Assembly (NCBI GenBank): GCA_016934515.1
Contig: JAFGSR010000168.1
Coordinates: 34,521 to 98,520, forward strand
Source of the DNA: Sedimentisphaerales bacterium
GTDB lineage: Bacteria; Planctomycetota; Phycisphaerae; Sedimentisphaerales; SM23-30
Length of the DNA stretch: 64,000 nucleotides
Direction: 5' to 3'
Shown here: piece after piece, positions 35,460-47,400 of the stretch
Numbering within the stretch: the first letter of the stretch is position 1
How the letters are laid out: each line of letters opens with the position of its first letter
The notes under the pieces: generated by a model
What the model saw: only the letters and a program-made list of their open reading frames with translations
Told to the model about the DNA's origin: nothing
Database searches by the model: none
Made by a program: the position numbers and the translations under genes

Positions 35460-36917
35460 TTAGGAATTGAGTCGTAATTTTGCAGTGAATCCCCCATCAT
35501 GATAGCCCAATTGTGAGGCAGGAGGTGCCGGTTCATCGGCCGATGGGGTAAAATGGCCGGCGGAGGGAAAGGTTAAGGACTGTTCTTCCAGCTTGAAGAG
35601 AGCATTTTCAGAGAGGAAATCCTGAACCAAAAGCTCGTTTTCGGCGTTATCAATGCTGCAAGTGCTGTAAAGCAGCAGGCCGTTGGGACGCAGCATGGTG
35701 GAGGCTTTTATTAGTAATTCCATCTGAATTTTCCGCAGGTTTTTGATGTCGATGGGATTTAGCCGATGGCGAACTTCCACGCGTCTAGCTAGAACGGCGG
35801 TATTGCTGCATGGGGTGTCGATCAAAATGGCGTCGAAACCGTTATCCTGTTGGGAAATTGTCTGCAGTTGCTCGGGCAGGCAGGTTTTTACGATAGAAAT
35901 TCCCAGTCGGTCGCAGTTTTGGCGGACCAGATTCAGCTTTTGGTGGTTAACGTCGCAGGCAACGATTTGGCCTCGGTTGTCCATCAGTTCAGCCAGATGG
36001 GTGGTTTTGCCGCCGGGAGCGGCGCACAGGTCGAGAATCCGTTGGCCCGGCTGGGGGGCGAGCGTTGGGGCGACAGTCATGGCGGTGCTATCCTGGATCG
36101 AAAACCAGCCTTGTTGGAAGCCGGGCAGATGATCCGGTGCAGCCGGTGCATTAAGTTGCACGCCGTGGGGGATTTTTTCGGAGGTTAATCCTGCTTCGTT
36201 GAGCCGATTTTGTAATTGTTCCACGGTGCAGCGCAGGCGATTGGCTCGAAGGTTCAGGGATGGACGGGTGTTGCCAGCCGAGCAGATTTCGGCAAGCTGA
36301 TCCATACTAAAATATTTCAGCCAGCGTTCCATTAACCAGCGGGGATAGCCAAAAGCGACACTGAAGTATTTGGCGGATTTTTTACAGGGATGGGGCAGGA
36401 TTTCAGTTTTGAACTGAATAGCAGCATCGTTTGTTGTCCGGATGATTGAGCGCGAAAACCTTTTCGTCATTTCATCAGGTGAAAATTTTACCGGGCCTTT
36501 AATATGAGATTGAACTGATCTGAGAATCGCATTAACAAAACCACCTGCGCTGAGCAGCCGAGCGGATTTGCATTGTTGAACAGATTCGCTTAGCACGGCA
36601 AAATCAGGAGTGCGTTCCAGGAAGAGAAGTTGGTAGAGCCCGACCCGTAAAATTTGCCGAACCAGCGGATCGATTTTGGCTATTGGGCGATTGCTGTGCC
36701 GGGTGAGCAAAAAATCCAGAGTGATGAGTCGCCGGCAGGAGCCCCAGGCCAGTTCAGCTGCCAGGCGTTTATCAGCGTCTTTCAAGCTGGTTGATTTGAA
36801 AGCGATATCCAGACTGTCCTGGATGAGCATCTGGCACTTTTCGAAATCCAGCAGGCAGTTCACAGCGATATCGCGTGCCGATCTATTTTGTAAAGCAGGT
36901 GGGCTTTTTTGTTTCAT
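35460..36917 (-). CDS. rsmB: 16S rRNA m5C methyltransferase RsmB/Sun
   Basis: NusB-like N-terminus; ILDLCAAPGGKTTHLAEL, LIDTPCSNTAVLARR, LLLYSTCSI. Confidence 0.93.
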   Translation of the reverse strand: MKQKSPPALQNRSARDIAVNCLLDFEKCQMLIQDSLDIAFKSTSLKDADKRLAAELAWGSCRRLITLDFLLTRHSNRPIAKIDPLVRQILRVGLYQLLFLERTPDFAVLSESVQQCKSARLLSAGGFVNAILRSVQSHIKGPVKFSPDEMTKRFSRSIIRTTNDAAIQFKTEILPHPCKKSAKYFSVAFGYPRWLMERWLKYFSMDQLAEICSAGNTRPSLNLRANRLRCTVEQLQNRLNEAGLTSEKIPHGVQLNAPAAPDHLPGFQQGWFSIQDSTAMTVAPTLAPQPGQRILDLCAAPGGKTTHLAELMDNRGQIVACDVNHQKLNLVRQNCDRLGISIVKTCLPEQLQTISQQDNGFDAILIDTPCSNTAVLARRVEVRHRLNPIDIKNLRKIQMELLIKASTMLRPNGLLLYSTCSIDNAENELLVQDFLSENALFKLEEQSLTFPSAGHFTPSADEPAPPASQLGYHDGGFTAKLRLNS

Positions 36918-36959
36918 AGGAGTTCCCGGAAAGCAGGCCGAATGGGAGATTTCAGCCGG

Positions 36960-37940
36960 TCAGCCATTGAGGAATTGATGGCCGGCGGACAGACGTCGGC
37001 CGTTAACGTAATCGGCGAAACTCATCAGTCGGCCGTTTTCGGGTTTAACTTCTAACAATCGTAATTGTCCTGCTCTGCATTCGATGGTCATCTCGGTGGT
37101 GAGTGTGCCTGGGGTGATAGCGGCGGGAGAGGTATTTGCCTCGTCAACAGTTACGGCAGAGGGGGTGGATGGGGCAATTTCTGCCCGGGCAATGGTTAAT
37201 CTCTCCGCTTTGGATTTGTTGGTCTGGGGAACCTGGCAAAAAGCGCCCGGCCAGGGCCACATGCCGTGAATAAGATTGCAGATTTTCTGAGCAGGTTGTG
37301 ACCAATGGATAGCCGCATCGGTTTTACGCAGCTTGGGGGCCGGACAGGCAAGCGAGTCATCCTGTTTAAGTGGCTGGTCTTGTCCTTTGCTGATCTGGTC
37401 CAGCACCTGTCCCACAAGTTCCGGGCCCAGCAGAGCCAGGCGATTGTGTAAAAGATCCGTGGTTTCACCGGGAAGGATTTTGGTTTTTGTCTGGCCCAGG
37501 ATTGCACCGGCGTCCCATTGTTCGTTAATTTCGATGACCGTCAGGCCGGTTTCCGAATCGCCGTTAATAATTGCCCAATTGATCGGGGCCGCTCCGCGAT
37601 ATTTAGGCAATAGCGACCCGTGCAGGTTGATTATGCGACAATTACTCAGGGCGAGCAATTTTGAACCAATTTTTTGGCCGAACGCAATTACTAAAATTAC
37701 CTCGGCCTGAATATCTCTAATGGTTTGTACGAATTCTGGGGTATTGACGTTTTCTGATTCCTGGTGAGAAATGCCCAACTGTTCAGCTAACTGTGCGATC
37801 GGGGTGGGTTTCTTTTTTCGGCCTCTGCCGGCAGGACGCGCAGGCTGGGTGACGACAGTTGCAATTTCATGTTCCGATTCGCTAAGCCACTGCAAAGTGG
37901 CGCAGCCGAATCGGCCGCTACCAAAGTACGCTACCCGCAT
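36960..37940 (-). CDS. fmt: Methionyl-tRNA formyltransferase
   Basis: NLHGSLLPKYRGAAPINWAIINGDSETGLTVI; adjacent to rsmB. Confidence 0.95.
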   Translation of the reverse strand: MRVAYFGSGRFGCATLQWLSESEHEIATVVTQPARPAGRGRKKKPTPIAQLAEQLGISHQESENVNTPEFVQTIRDIQAEVILVIAFGQKIGSKLLALSNCRIINLHGSLLPKYRGAAPINWAIINGDSETGLTVIEINEQWDAGAILGQTKTKILPGETTDLLHNRLALLGPELVGQVLDQISKGQDQPLKQDDSLACPAPKLRKTDAAIHWSQPAQKICNLIHGMWPWPGAFCQVPQTNKSKAERLTIARAEIAPSTPSAVTVDEANTSPAAITPGTLTTEMTIECRAGQLRLLEVKPENGRLMSFADYVNGRRLSAGHQFLNG

Positions 37941-38030
37941 TTAAATCCCTCAAAACGTTTTATGCGCAAAATCTTCACTATCCAAAATAGCATTTGAACT
38001 TTATGGAAATGGTTTGATTGTTGCGGCCGA

Positions 38031-40232
38031 TCATTGCATCTGATCGATAATAAGCTTGCTGGTCTGGGCGCTGGGCAGATTCAGGGAACCAAACGCTTCA
38101 GCTGCCAGGTTTTTCAATTGCGGTTCGGTATTCTGAGAACTAACCAGATTGTAAATTTGAGTGACCTGTTCCGGTAACAGTAGATTACCGAAAGATTTTG
38201 CTGATGCTGTCAGGTTTTCCAAGGCCATCAAACGAATGGACATTTCCTGTTGTTCATCAAGAGCCAAAGTCGCAATGGCCCGTTGACCTTCAAGCGAATC
38301 AAGGTTGGCGACGGTTTCGATAGCTGCCTTCTGAATGGCCGGTCGGGTTTCACGAATTGCTTCAATAAGGGCCGGTTCGGCCGGTTTGAGACTCAACACC
38401 TGGTTACCGGTAATCGCCAAGCTGCGCAATACTTGGGCAGCATCGGTGGCATATTTGTCTGCCAAGCCGGCATCGAAGTCAATCGCCTGATTTTTGGCAA
38501 GGATTTCCAAGGCCGCTTTGATTATGTTCTCAACCGGGGTGTCTTCCAGAACCGCCTGAGCGAAATCACTGGCGGCAATATTCTTTTCGGTGGTGCTAAT
38601 GGAACCGGCAGAAGTTATCACAATTGTTGGGCAGAAAGCCAGGCGATAATCGTTGGCAATAGTTGCCAAAGCTTCATTCAGGTTGGGCTGGGAAATGTTA
38701 GAATTCAAAACAATCAGGTCAAAACTGGAAAGGTTTTTTGCTCTTTCAATTGTTACTCCGAGATGAGCTTCGCTTACAACAACACTGAACAGACCGGAAT
38801 TAACCAGTTCCCCTCTTAGTCGATTGCGGCGGTCTTCGTCTCCGTCAACGATTAAAGCATTGCGCTGTCCTTTTTGCCGTAAAGCTTCAACCAGAATCGG
38901 CATAACCAGTTTGCTGCGATTGAAAGGGGCGGATGGTTTAGCGGCGCCAATTGCCAGTGCCGCACTTAACCTCACTTCACGATCGGCAAAAGTCAGGGCT
39001 TTCATCAAAGGCTGCACCGTGCCCAGTTCGAAGAGCAGGGATTTCTGCCCTGAATTACGTCGCAAAGCTTTGATGGCGGATAGAGCAACCGGACGATTAC
39101 GGTTTTCCAATGCTCGATTCAGCACCCGATGCAGATACTCGGGTCCGGCGGTCAAGGCGTAAGTTGCCGCGTCGGCGTGACCTTCACCAAAATATGCCGG
39201 TTGTGGATGTCCTTCGGCTTCCAGGCGGGAAAAGGCCGACAACCAAAGCGAAATTGCCGTAGCCCGGTTGCGATCGAGCATAATAGCGCTCTCACAGCAC
39301 CGCATCGCCATCAGTTCGTCGAATGAATCGCTGATTACTTCTTCCGGGATCAGGCCCGTTTCATCATTCCAGAACCAGACATTAGCCTGTTCCTGTTCCG
39401 CAGGTACTGCCAGGGAATCCAGGTGGTTGTAGTAATCCAAAGCTAATTGCTCAAAAGCCGCGGCTGCATTTTTACCCGCCAGGTTGTCCTGATTGCGGAT
39501 TGAACGTAAGGCTTTTAATGCTGCGGTCCGCAATTCGGAACCGGCATTTTCATTTTCAACGATTTCCTGAATATATGGAACCGCACTTTGATAGCCTATT
39601 TCACCCAGCGATTCCAGGATGATTAGACGCACATTCAATTCTTTGCAGCGTTGCAGAGCCAGTACCAGCGGATTTACCGCGACCCGGCCCAGTTGAGGAA
39701 GTGCCCATTTAATCAGAGAAAATTCTTCCGATCGATTGGAATCCCGCAGTGCTTCGATCATTACCGGCACGGCCCATTCGCCTGAATCTTTAAGTCGAGC
39801 CATAGCCATTTCTCGCCCGCGGGTAGTACCGGAGAGCCGTTTGACCTCTGCGGCTATCCGGTCCGGCTTGGTACGTTCAATAAATCGGCCTTGTTCAACC
39901 AGCTTCATTACCTTCAGGGCAATATCCTTCACCGGAGTGTCCTGCTCAAGCAGGGATAAATTGCGATAGCTGTCGGCATATTTGTCGCTTTGAGCCAAAT
40001 TCAGCAGCAAGGTCGGATCCGGTTCCAAATCCAGCAAAGCGCGGCCACGGTCCTGTGCCAAATCCCAGCGACCAATCAGGCAATAATGCAATAGCTCATC
40101 CCAGTATTGCCGGGTTTGCTCGATAAGTTCCGTATCACTTTCTGCGTTGGTGGTTTGGCCAAGCGCCGCCATCATGGGCAGCAACATCATCGAAATCATG
40201 GCCAAGACCAAAACCTTTTGTTTATTGATCAT
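38031..40232 (-). CDS. Exported HEAT-repeat protein with embedded degenerate receiver-like domain
   Basis: Signal peptide VLVLAMISMMLLPMMAALG; HEAT repeats; NALIVDGDEDRRNRLRGEL...FDLIVLNSNI. Confidence 0.75.
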   Translation of the reverse strand: MINKQKVLVLAMISMMLLPMMAALGQTTNAESDTELIEQTRQYWDELLHYCLIGRWDLAQDRGRALLDLEPDPTLLLNLAQSDKYADSYRNLSLLEQDTPVKDIALKVMKLVEQGRFIERTKPDRIAAEVKRLSGTTRGREMAMARLKDSGEWAVPVMIEALRDSNRSEEFSLIKWALPQLGRVAVNPLVLALQRCKELNVRLIILESLGEIGYQSAVPYIQEIVENENAGSELRTAALKALRSIRNQDNLAGKNAAAAFEQLALDYYNHLDSLAVPAEQEQANVWFWNDETGLIPEEVISDSFDELMAMRCCESAIMLDRNRATAISLWLSAFSRLEAEGHPQPAYFGEGHADAATYALTAGPEYLHRVLNRALENRNRPVALSAIKALRRNSGQKSLLFELGTVQPLMKALTFADREVRLSAALAIGAAKPSAPFNRSKLVMPILVEALRQKGQRNALIVDGDEDRRNRLRGELVNSGLFSVVVSEAHLGVTIERAKNLSSFDLIVLNSNISQPNLNEALATIANDYRLAFCPTIVITSAGSISTTEKNIAASDFAQAVLEDTPVENIIKAALEILAKNQAIDFDAGLADKYATDAAQVLRSLAITGNQVLSLKPAEPALIEAIRETRPAIQKAAIETVANLDSLEGQRAIATLALDEQQEMSIRLMALENLTASAKSFGNLLLPEQVTQIYNLVSSQNTEPQLKNLAAEAFGSLNLPSAQTSKLIIDQMQ

Positions 40233-40355
40233 TTCGCAACTCCGCTGAACAAGCTATAAGGTATTTTATCCAAAGTACTTACATTATTGTACAATTCGAA
40301 CGATTATAAAGCCTCGCTCCATTGTGTCAAACAAAAAACCCACATGGAAGGTTCA

Positions 40356-41396
40356 TTAACCGGCAGACTCGCGGACTCTCTGCTCCAGAGTTTCAAGATT
40401 GTCCCGAACTTCCTGAGACATTTTCGAGTTGGGATATTCTTCTATAATGCATTTGCCGACCTGCAAAGCTTTGTCCCATTGTTTCTCAGTTACAAACATC
40501 GAAAACTGAACACCCATATTGTGCAATTTACCACGCAGGACGCCTCGAGCCGATTCCTCCAGTGCAGCAGCTTCGGTAGGGGTCAGGTAAATATCCAGTA
40601 ACTTCAACAGTTCCACTCCCTGATCGTAATCATTTTCTTTGACTGCGGCGTCCAGGCGTCTGAGCAGGTCCTTTTTGTGCTCCTGCCGCAACTGAGCAGT
40701 TTTCCCTTCGAGCTTATGAACTTTTTCGTTATTTGGATACAATCGTGTCAGGTTATCGACTTCCTTTTGGGCGTCCACATAACTGTGAATGCTCCAGAGG
40801 GATTCAATGTGTTTGACCGAAGTATCAATTTTTTCCTCGACGCCGGCTATCTGGTAGCGGTTCAGCTCGTTTCTTATTTCCTGGGCTTCCTCTTTACAGC
40901 CGAAACGTTCGTGAAGTTCGTCAATCAGGACATTGGCGGAATCCCATTTTTCCGCGCGAATGTCCTGTTGTATCGCATCGCGTAATAACGAAAGATCCCT
41001 TTCGCGGAACACTACCGATTTGACGGTATCACTTAAAAGCAGATTTTCGCCGAGTTGAGTCAGCAAGGCCTGCCGCTGGGTGTCGCTGGCTTGCATACGT
41101 CGCAAAACGCTTACGATAATTTCGCCATTGTTTCGCAAGGTGTTGACGTAGCGCAAAAGGAAAAAACAGGTCAACGCAAACGCCAACAGAGTGAAAAACA
41201 CCGAAGCCCATAAAGATGAATATGCCGATGAATTACCGACGGCATCTGCCTCAGTTGGTTGTTGCCCTAACAGTAAAAGTGTAGCGAATAACCAGCTCAC
41301 CAGCGATATTAACCAGACTATCCCCACAAACCATAGCCCGGCGCGACTATTTTTTACTGCCGCTGCCATAGATTGCCTCCTTGCTGCGATCTGCAA
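40356..41396 (-). CDS. Membrane protein with two TM helices and coiled-coil/TPR-like C-terminal region
   Basis: GIVWLISLVSWLFATLLLLG and VFFTLLAFALTCFFLLRYV; helical repeats after. Confidence 0.65.
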   Translation of the reverse strand: MQIAARRQSMAAAVKNSRAGLWFVGIVWLISLVSWLFATLLLLGQQPTEADAVGNSSAYSSLWASVFFTLLAFALTCFFLLRYVNTLRNNGEIIVSVLRRMQASDTQRQALLTQLGENLLLSDTVKSVVFRERDLSLLRDAIQQDIRAEKWDSANVLIDELHERFGCKEEAQEIRNELNRYQIAGVEEKIDTSVKHIESLWSIHSYVDAQKEVDNLTRLYPNNEKVHKLEGKTAQLRQEHKKDLLRRLDAAVKENDYDQGVELLKLLDIYLTPTEAAALEESARGVLRGKLHNMGVQFSMFVTEKQWDKALQVGKCIIEEYPNSKMSQEVRDNLETLEQRVRESAG

Positions 41397-41473
41397 ATCG
41401 TTAATGGCAGACCAACACTTAGCTATCCAAAAACCAAATTGTTCTCAAAATGGCCAATCAGTTTTTGGGATTA

Positions 41474-44400
41474 TTAATTTTGTTCCCCAATATCGGTGCC
41501 TGAGCCAATGTAGCGTAAAAGCAAATCAATTTCATTTTCAAAACCAATTTGTCTCATAAATAATTCATAACCTTGCTGTTCGGCAAAGAGCCGATAGCTG
41601 TTGCGCGCCTTGAATTCCTGTTCCTCCAGGGTCATATCATAATTATATCCCATCAAGTTAGCCGGCTCGGCGGTGTTGATTTCTGTGGCATGTTCCAACC
41701 CCAGAATATGGCCTAATTCGTGGGCACCCGTATTGGCCAAAGCGTTAACCGTTTCCAGGAAACGTTCGGTGGGATCCTCCGACATCTCCGATAGATATCC
41801 GAAAGCGATTTCATCGGTTAATACGATTGCCATATCGGTGTGGTCTTCATTGTGACGATCCAGCTTTTGTGCCAAACCATAAAGGCCCAGCATAGGTGTG
41901 GTTCCACCAAAAATCACTGTCGAATATACCGCACCGGCCTGGGGTTTTTCGGTAACAAATTCAATCTCGTCTTCAGTTAAACCGACATTGCGATAGATTT
42001 CTTCGATACGATCGGCAATCGCCTGAATCAATGATTCACGCATCCCGTCAAGTTCAAACGCTTCAGCGTCAAAAGCCGGGCGGTTAACAACATTTGGTCC
42101 CCAGCCCATATCAGCTTCTTTAAACAAATAATCTGCTCGTGCCCCGTCGAAAGCCAACCAAACAAGTTGCGACGGCGGAGTTTCCACGGCTTCCGGTTCG
42201 GTGGTTTCGATGGTCAACTGATAGGCGATAACTTCAGAGAAGTTTTGCAGAGAATATCCTGTTACTACCACGTAATAGGTGCCCATACCATTCTCGGCGG
42301 GATCGATTACTACCGACTCATGGTTGGGCATGCTGAAAATCGCCTGAGCTTCGTAAAGCGTGTCGGCATTTTGGGCGGCACCGGTAGCCAGGACATCGTC
42401 GGCCTCATCCATAATAGTAGTTAATGCTTCATAGTCACCGTTGTAAATAGCAACATATAACTCAACATCATCTCGACCGAACAGGACTTCGGAATCCAGA
42501 TCTACGGTTACTCGCTGACCTTCTTCCAGCCGGAAACTGTAAACATCCACGTCGAGAAGATTACCCAGACAGGAACTGATTACCACGCTGCCCGCCTGCC
42601 CCGGCTCCAGCAGGGTGCCGGTAACTTTTTCTACCGGAAGATAACATTCGGCACTAACAGGATTATTTAACAAATCCACATTGTAACGATAAACTTGTGG
42701 ATTATCTTCGTCCTGAACCAACTCGTCATTACCCCAATCCAGTGGTTCCAGATTTACAGGTCCATTGGTCGGATAGACCTGGCTGTAAGGTAAGCCGCTG
42801 GCAGTGGTGTCCGAACCAAAATCACTGTTACCATCGTTGAAGACCAGGACCTCAAGGTTGTATCTGCCCAACGGGGAATCGACTCCGCCTGCCAGGAAGT
42901 CAACTTCACCTACCCAGAAATATCCCGGATCAAGCGAATTGCGGAAAAGATTGCTGCTTACATTCAATAAATAATCACCGTCTTCAGGAACCTCAAACAG
43001 TGCATTTAGTTCTCCGGTGCCTGTCCAACTGGTTACCAGAGACAATGTTCGCTGGCTGTTTGCCAGGACCATAAGGTCGCTGGTGGTACCAAAGTAGATC
43101 GTCATACTGTCCGTCGAACCGCCACCCGGTACCGAGTGATTGGTGTGGATCAATATAGAAATATCATCGTCACCAAAAGTTTCAATGGATCCGTTGAGAG
43201 AATCGCTAATCTGCACCGAATCTACCAGAGCACTTGCATCACCCACCCAGTTGATGTCGTCAATTTCAAGCAGGATATCACCCTGGCCTGTAGTATAGGT
43301 AACATTAAACTGATAGAATCCGCCTTCCGGTGTTACATCGCTATTGCCAATCGTACTGGAAACGGTAAGGCCTCCCAGATTGGTGGATGAACTGCCAAAG
43401 GTGTGGTTGGTGGATGCCTGGCCATTTATGCTGACCTGAACGACATCGTCAACCGGGCTGCCCGAAGTGGAGCGTACCAGAAAACCCGGCGTATTAAAGG
43501 CAGCCATGTCAAAGCTGATATCGCTGTATTCCCCGCCAGCCGGCAGGGGCATTACCAATTCCATTCGGCTGCCATATTCGGTGTTTCTGATATCAGTGAA
43601 GATTTCCACTATGTTATTTGAAACGTTTTCAATTCCGTAAAGACTGCCGTCGGGAGCAAAATCAATCCCGATTATTTCTATATTGGTACCTGGATTGGCC
43701 AGGTTATCCATCTCGTCACCCACCGCAGCGGCTTTGCCAAATTCCGGATTAATTTTCAATTGATTATTAATCTGGGGTACTTTCTTTCGGGTATCAATCT
43801 TAACTAGTGTCTGAGTAACCTGATCAATGCCATACATGCAACCGTTATTTATGCTGCTACCGGGTATGTCACCGTATGCCAGGGATACAATATCCGTAAA
43901 ACCATAAAATTCCAGATCCTGTTCCGATAATTGCAGGTCTGCATACGGATCTATTATATTAGAAATAGACAACAGGGAATCGCGCGTGGTCGAATTGCCC
44001 GTTACCGGCACGATAGTTATGGATACGACTGCGAACAATTCATCAATCCCCAGATTTTCATCAGTAGATCCAAACTCCAGGGCTAGAATATCATCTATTG
44101 TCAGAGTGGCAGTTGTACCTGTACCGTACACCGATGCGTTGACGAGGTCGCTTAAAACCGTCCTGGTTAAAACCACATCGTCATCGGTTTCCGTCGTCGG
44201 GTCCAGCGGATTGGGATCGACAAAAATCGGCCGGGTATCAAAAGAAAATGTGCTTATCAGGGCAAAGGTCTCCAGGCTCGAATCGTAGCCTAAGGCATCG
44301 TAATTGATGGTGACCAGGGCGTCATTAAAATCATTCAGCAAATCAAATTCACCGGCCTGGATCAATCCAATTCTAGTGTCAAGAATAATCTCACCGGTCA

Positions 44401-47400
44401 GAACTTCATTTTTTAAATCATCCAGCAATTCCGCAGTCAACACCTGGGCAAGTGCTGATTCAAGCTCATCGGTTAGTTCCAGGAAATAATCTGTTTCCAA
44501 AATCGTTTTGCTGATGGTTATTTCGTCCAGTCCCGGCAATATCATGTCACGTGTCGGAGTTAAATCCGTGCGGGAAGATTCACCCAGCATCTCTCCTGCC
44601 AATATCAACTCCGCCGGATATTGAGTCTCAATCTGGCTGGTGCCGGCGAAAAACACTCGAACGTCGCCGTCGCCGTGTTCCGCGTCTATTTCAACCCGTA
44701 AGACACTGCTGCCATCGACTCCGAATCCAAAAATTACGGTCGTGTTATCCGGATCATCGGTAACCGCCGAAATAATGAAACCATTTTCGGTATCATTGAG
44801 CCAGTCAATGTCTTCTATGAGTACCTCAACATCGCCATGGGCTTCCCCGTGGGCATATTCAATGTCAAAACCGTAATAGTAACCTTTATCGATAAATTCC
44901 TGTAACCCGGCGTTTAGCGCTACTACCGAGGAATCAGAGATTACCCGGTTGCCTCCCGAAAAATCAGTGGTTTCCTCAGCGAAAATATGTTCGACCGGTC
45001 CTTGATTGCCAAAGGTAATGTTCATCGTATCGCCGGCGGGACTGTTACGCAAAGGCAAACCAACGAAAATTCCACTGTTGGGCTCCGTTGCTAAACCGTG
45101 CCTTTCCGCGTCAAATTCAAACTCCTGCAACAGGACCGCCGCACCGGTGGCCGGGTCGATCGTGTATAAAGCGTCACGAAGCAGGTTGCCGGTTTCGTTC
45201 ACCGGTTGATTATGTAGTGCGATTAGCCCGTCACCGCCCTGATTCAGCGCCAGACCGGTAATTACCAGATTGTCCGCCAAACTGGAATCCACACTACCCA
45301 GGTTCCCCAATCCGGAGCCCACCGCTGTTGCCAGGCCAAAGCCGGCACTGTTCGGATCAGAATTAAACCTTACCAGCGTATTAGTAGCAGCATCGATTCC
45401 ATACAAAACTCCATCCAACTCTGCCAGTCCGCTAATGTTGGTAAAAGTGCTTCCGATATTATTGCTCGAAATCGTTACGCTGGCCCGATTGTCCGGATCG
45501 AGGTTGTTGATATCCTCGCTGACCTTGTTGATCAAAACCAGGCTCTGACGTGCCGAACCTGAATTTGGCTGAAAATCGGCAATCGCCCAAAGCGAATCCA
45601 AACTGTGACCGGCCAATCCCTTCAGGTCCAGTATGGCACCCTGGCTGGCTACCAGACTGTTCAGATCATTAAGGTCATTTTCTAGCAGCTCTAAATTGCT
45701 GAACACTAACGGATTTATATTATAGAACTTGTGCCCGATTCCATCATAACCGTAATAACTTGTTCCGGTATATGCCAGTTCATCCAACTCCGGAGCCACC
45801 AGGTCAGCAGACACCGTTATGTCCGGATCATCTTCCACCATATCTTCGACGCCATCTGTGCCAATAACATTAAAAGTCTGACCGGCAACCGAATCATCAT
45901 GAATCTGCCACAGTTGTACCAAATAGATGCTGGAATTTTCCGTATAGCCACCAGAGCCGCCCCCGCTGCCCACTGCCTGGGATATATTTACGTCCACAGT
46001 CTGACCCGCTACCAGATCATTCATCCGAATAAAATCGTCTTCATCCAATGCCGAATCACCGGTAAATCCAGGATTATCACCCATTTGGCTGGTGTAGGAC
46101 CAGATCATGTTTTCCGGAAATTCCTCAAAGGGTGAAAACGCCGTTACTATCGAATTGCCCAGATCAGCTACCGCAAAGTAATAAACAAAATCACCACCGG
46201 GAATGCCATTGCCGCTGGGCACGTTACCTTCGCCATCCAACGAAACTCCCTGTTGATTGGTGATCTGATTGGCGACCAGAGTTATCTGGTAATAATTTGT
46301 GCCCCAGCGATTGATGGCGAAACCGTCCTCGTTGTGAAATGTTGCTGAGTTGGATCCTTGGTCGAAGGTTACCCAGGCAGTTGGATCCGTCAAAGGATTA
46401 TCGTCCCCGCCGATGATAATATCGTCGGACACTCCGGAACTCGGGTTAAGTCCGAAAATCTGGTCCAGTCCAATAGAACGAATCTGAAAAGCCTGACTTA
46501 ATGCGTTCGCTGCCGTTATATCGGAAACTTCCAACGTTGCCCCGTCAACGTCCTTGCTGTTTACTTCCAGAAGACTCACATTACCCTGACCTACAAAAGC
46601 CTCCCGGCCGACGCTTACTTTGCCCACCATGCCGGCCGCTCCGATCACGAAGCTATCTTGCGAGAATATCGATCCGCTGACATCGCCACGAATATCCACT
46701 TCGCGAATTACCCCGATTACGTCAGTTTGTTCATGGGAAAACTCCACCGTAATAGCGTTTAAATCCGTCGCGTCGAAAAATACATTCGAAACCTGCGGCG
46801 GATTCAAAAATTCAATGTTCTTTTGCTCCAGCAGATCATCCCCGGTGCCAAACATCTCGTCCTGTCCCGGTGCCAAAGCCGCAACCACGTTAGATTCAAC
46901 GAAATCACCATTGATTATTACCTTGTCGATAATTCCGCTCAGGGCCCGGTCGCGATCAGGATCATCAGCGGCAGTGCTGTCAAAGTCAAACAACTTTCCG
47001 CTTGGCCCAATATCCAAACCAGCCGCCAGGGTACTGAATTCCATGTTGCCGTTTATCTGGGCTAGTTCCAGATTGCCTCCTGCCGCAACCACGCTCAAAC
47101 GCATGCTGCTGCTTTGGAAGGTGCCAATGTTGCCTCCGGCACGGATACCCATGACCTCACGTAATCCTTCACCGCCGGTCATTCCCTTTACGATTACTCT
47201 GTCGATGTCGCCTTCCGAACTCAGCACACCACCCAGATCGCCCGTTACCTGAGCATAAGACAACAAACTGTCGGAACAGTAAAGCATCCCGTCCATGTCG
47301 CCTCGGAAAAGCGCCTTGGTTACATTCGCCGCGGAGATGTTCACCTGCTCGCTTACCTGCGTACTCTGCAGCAATTTCACATCCCCCAGAATATCAATAT

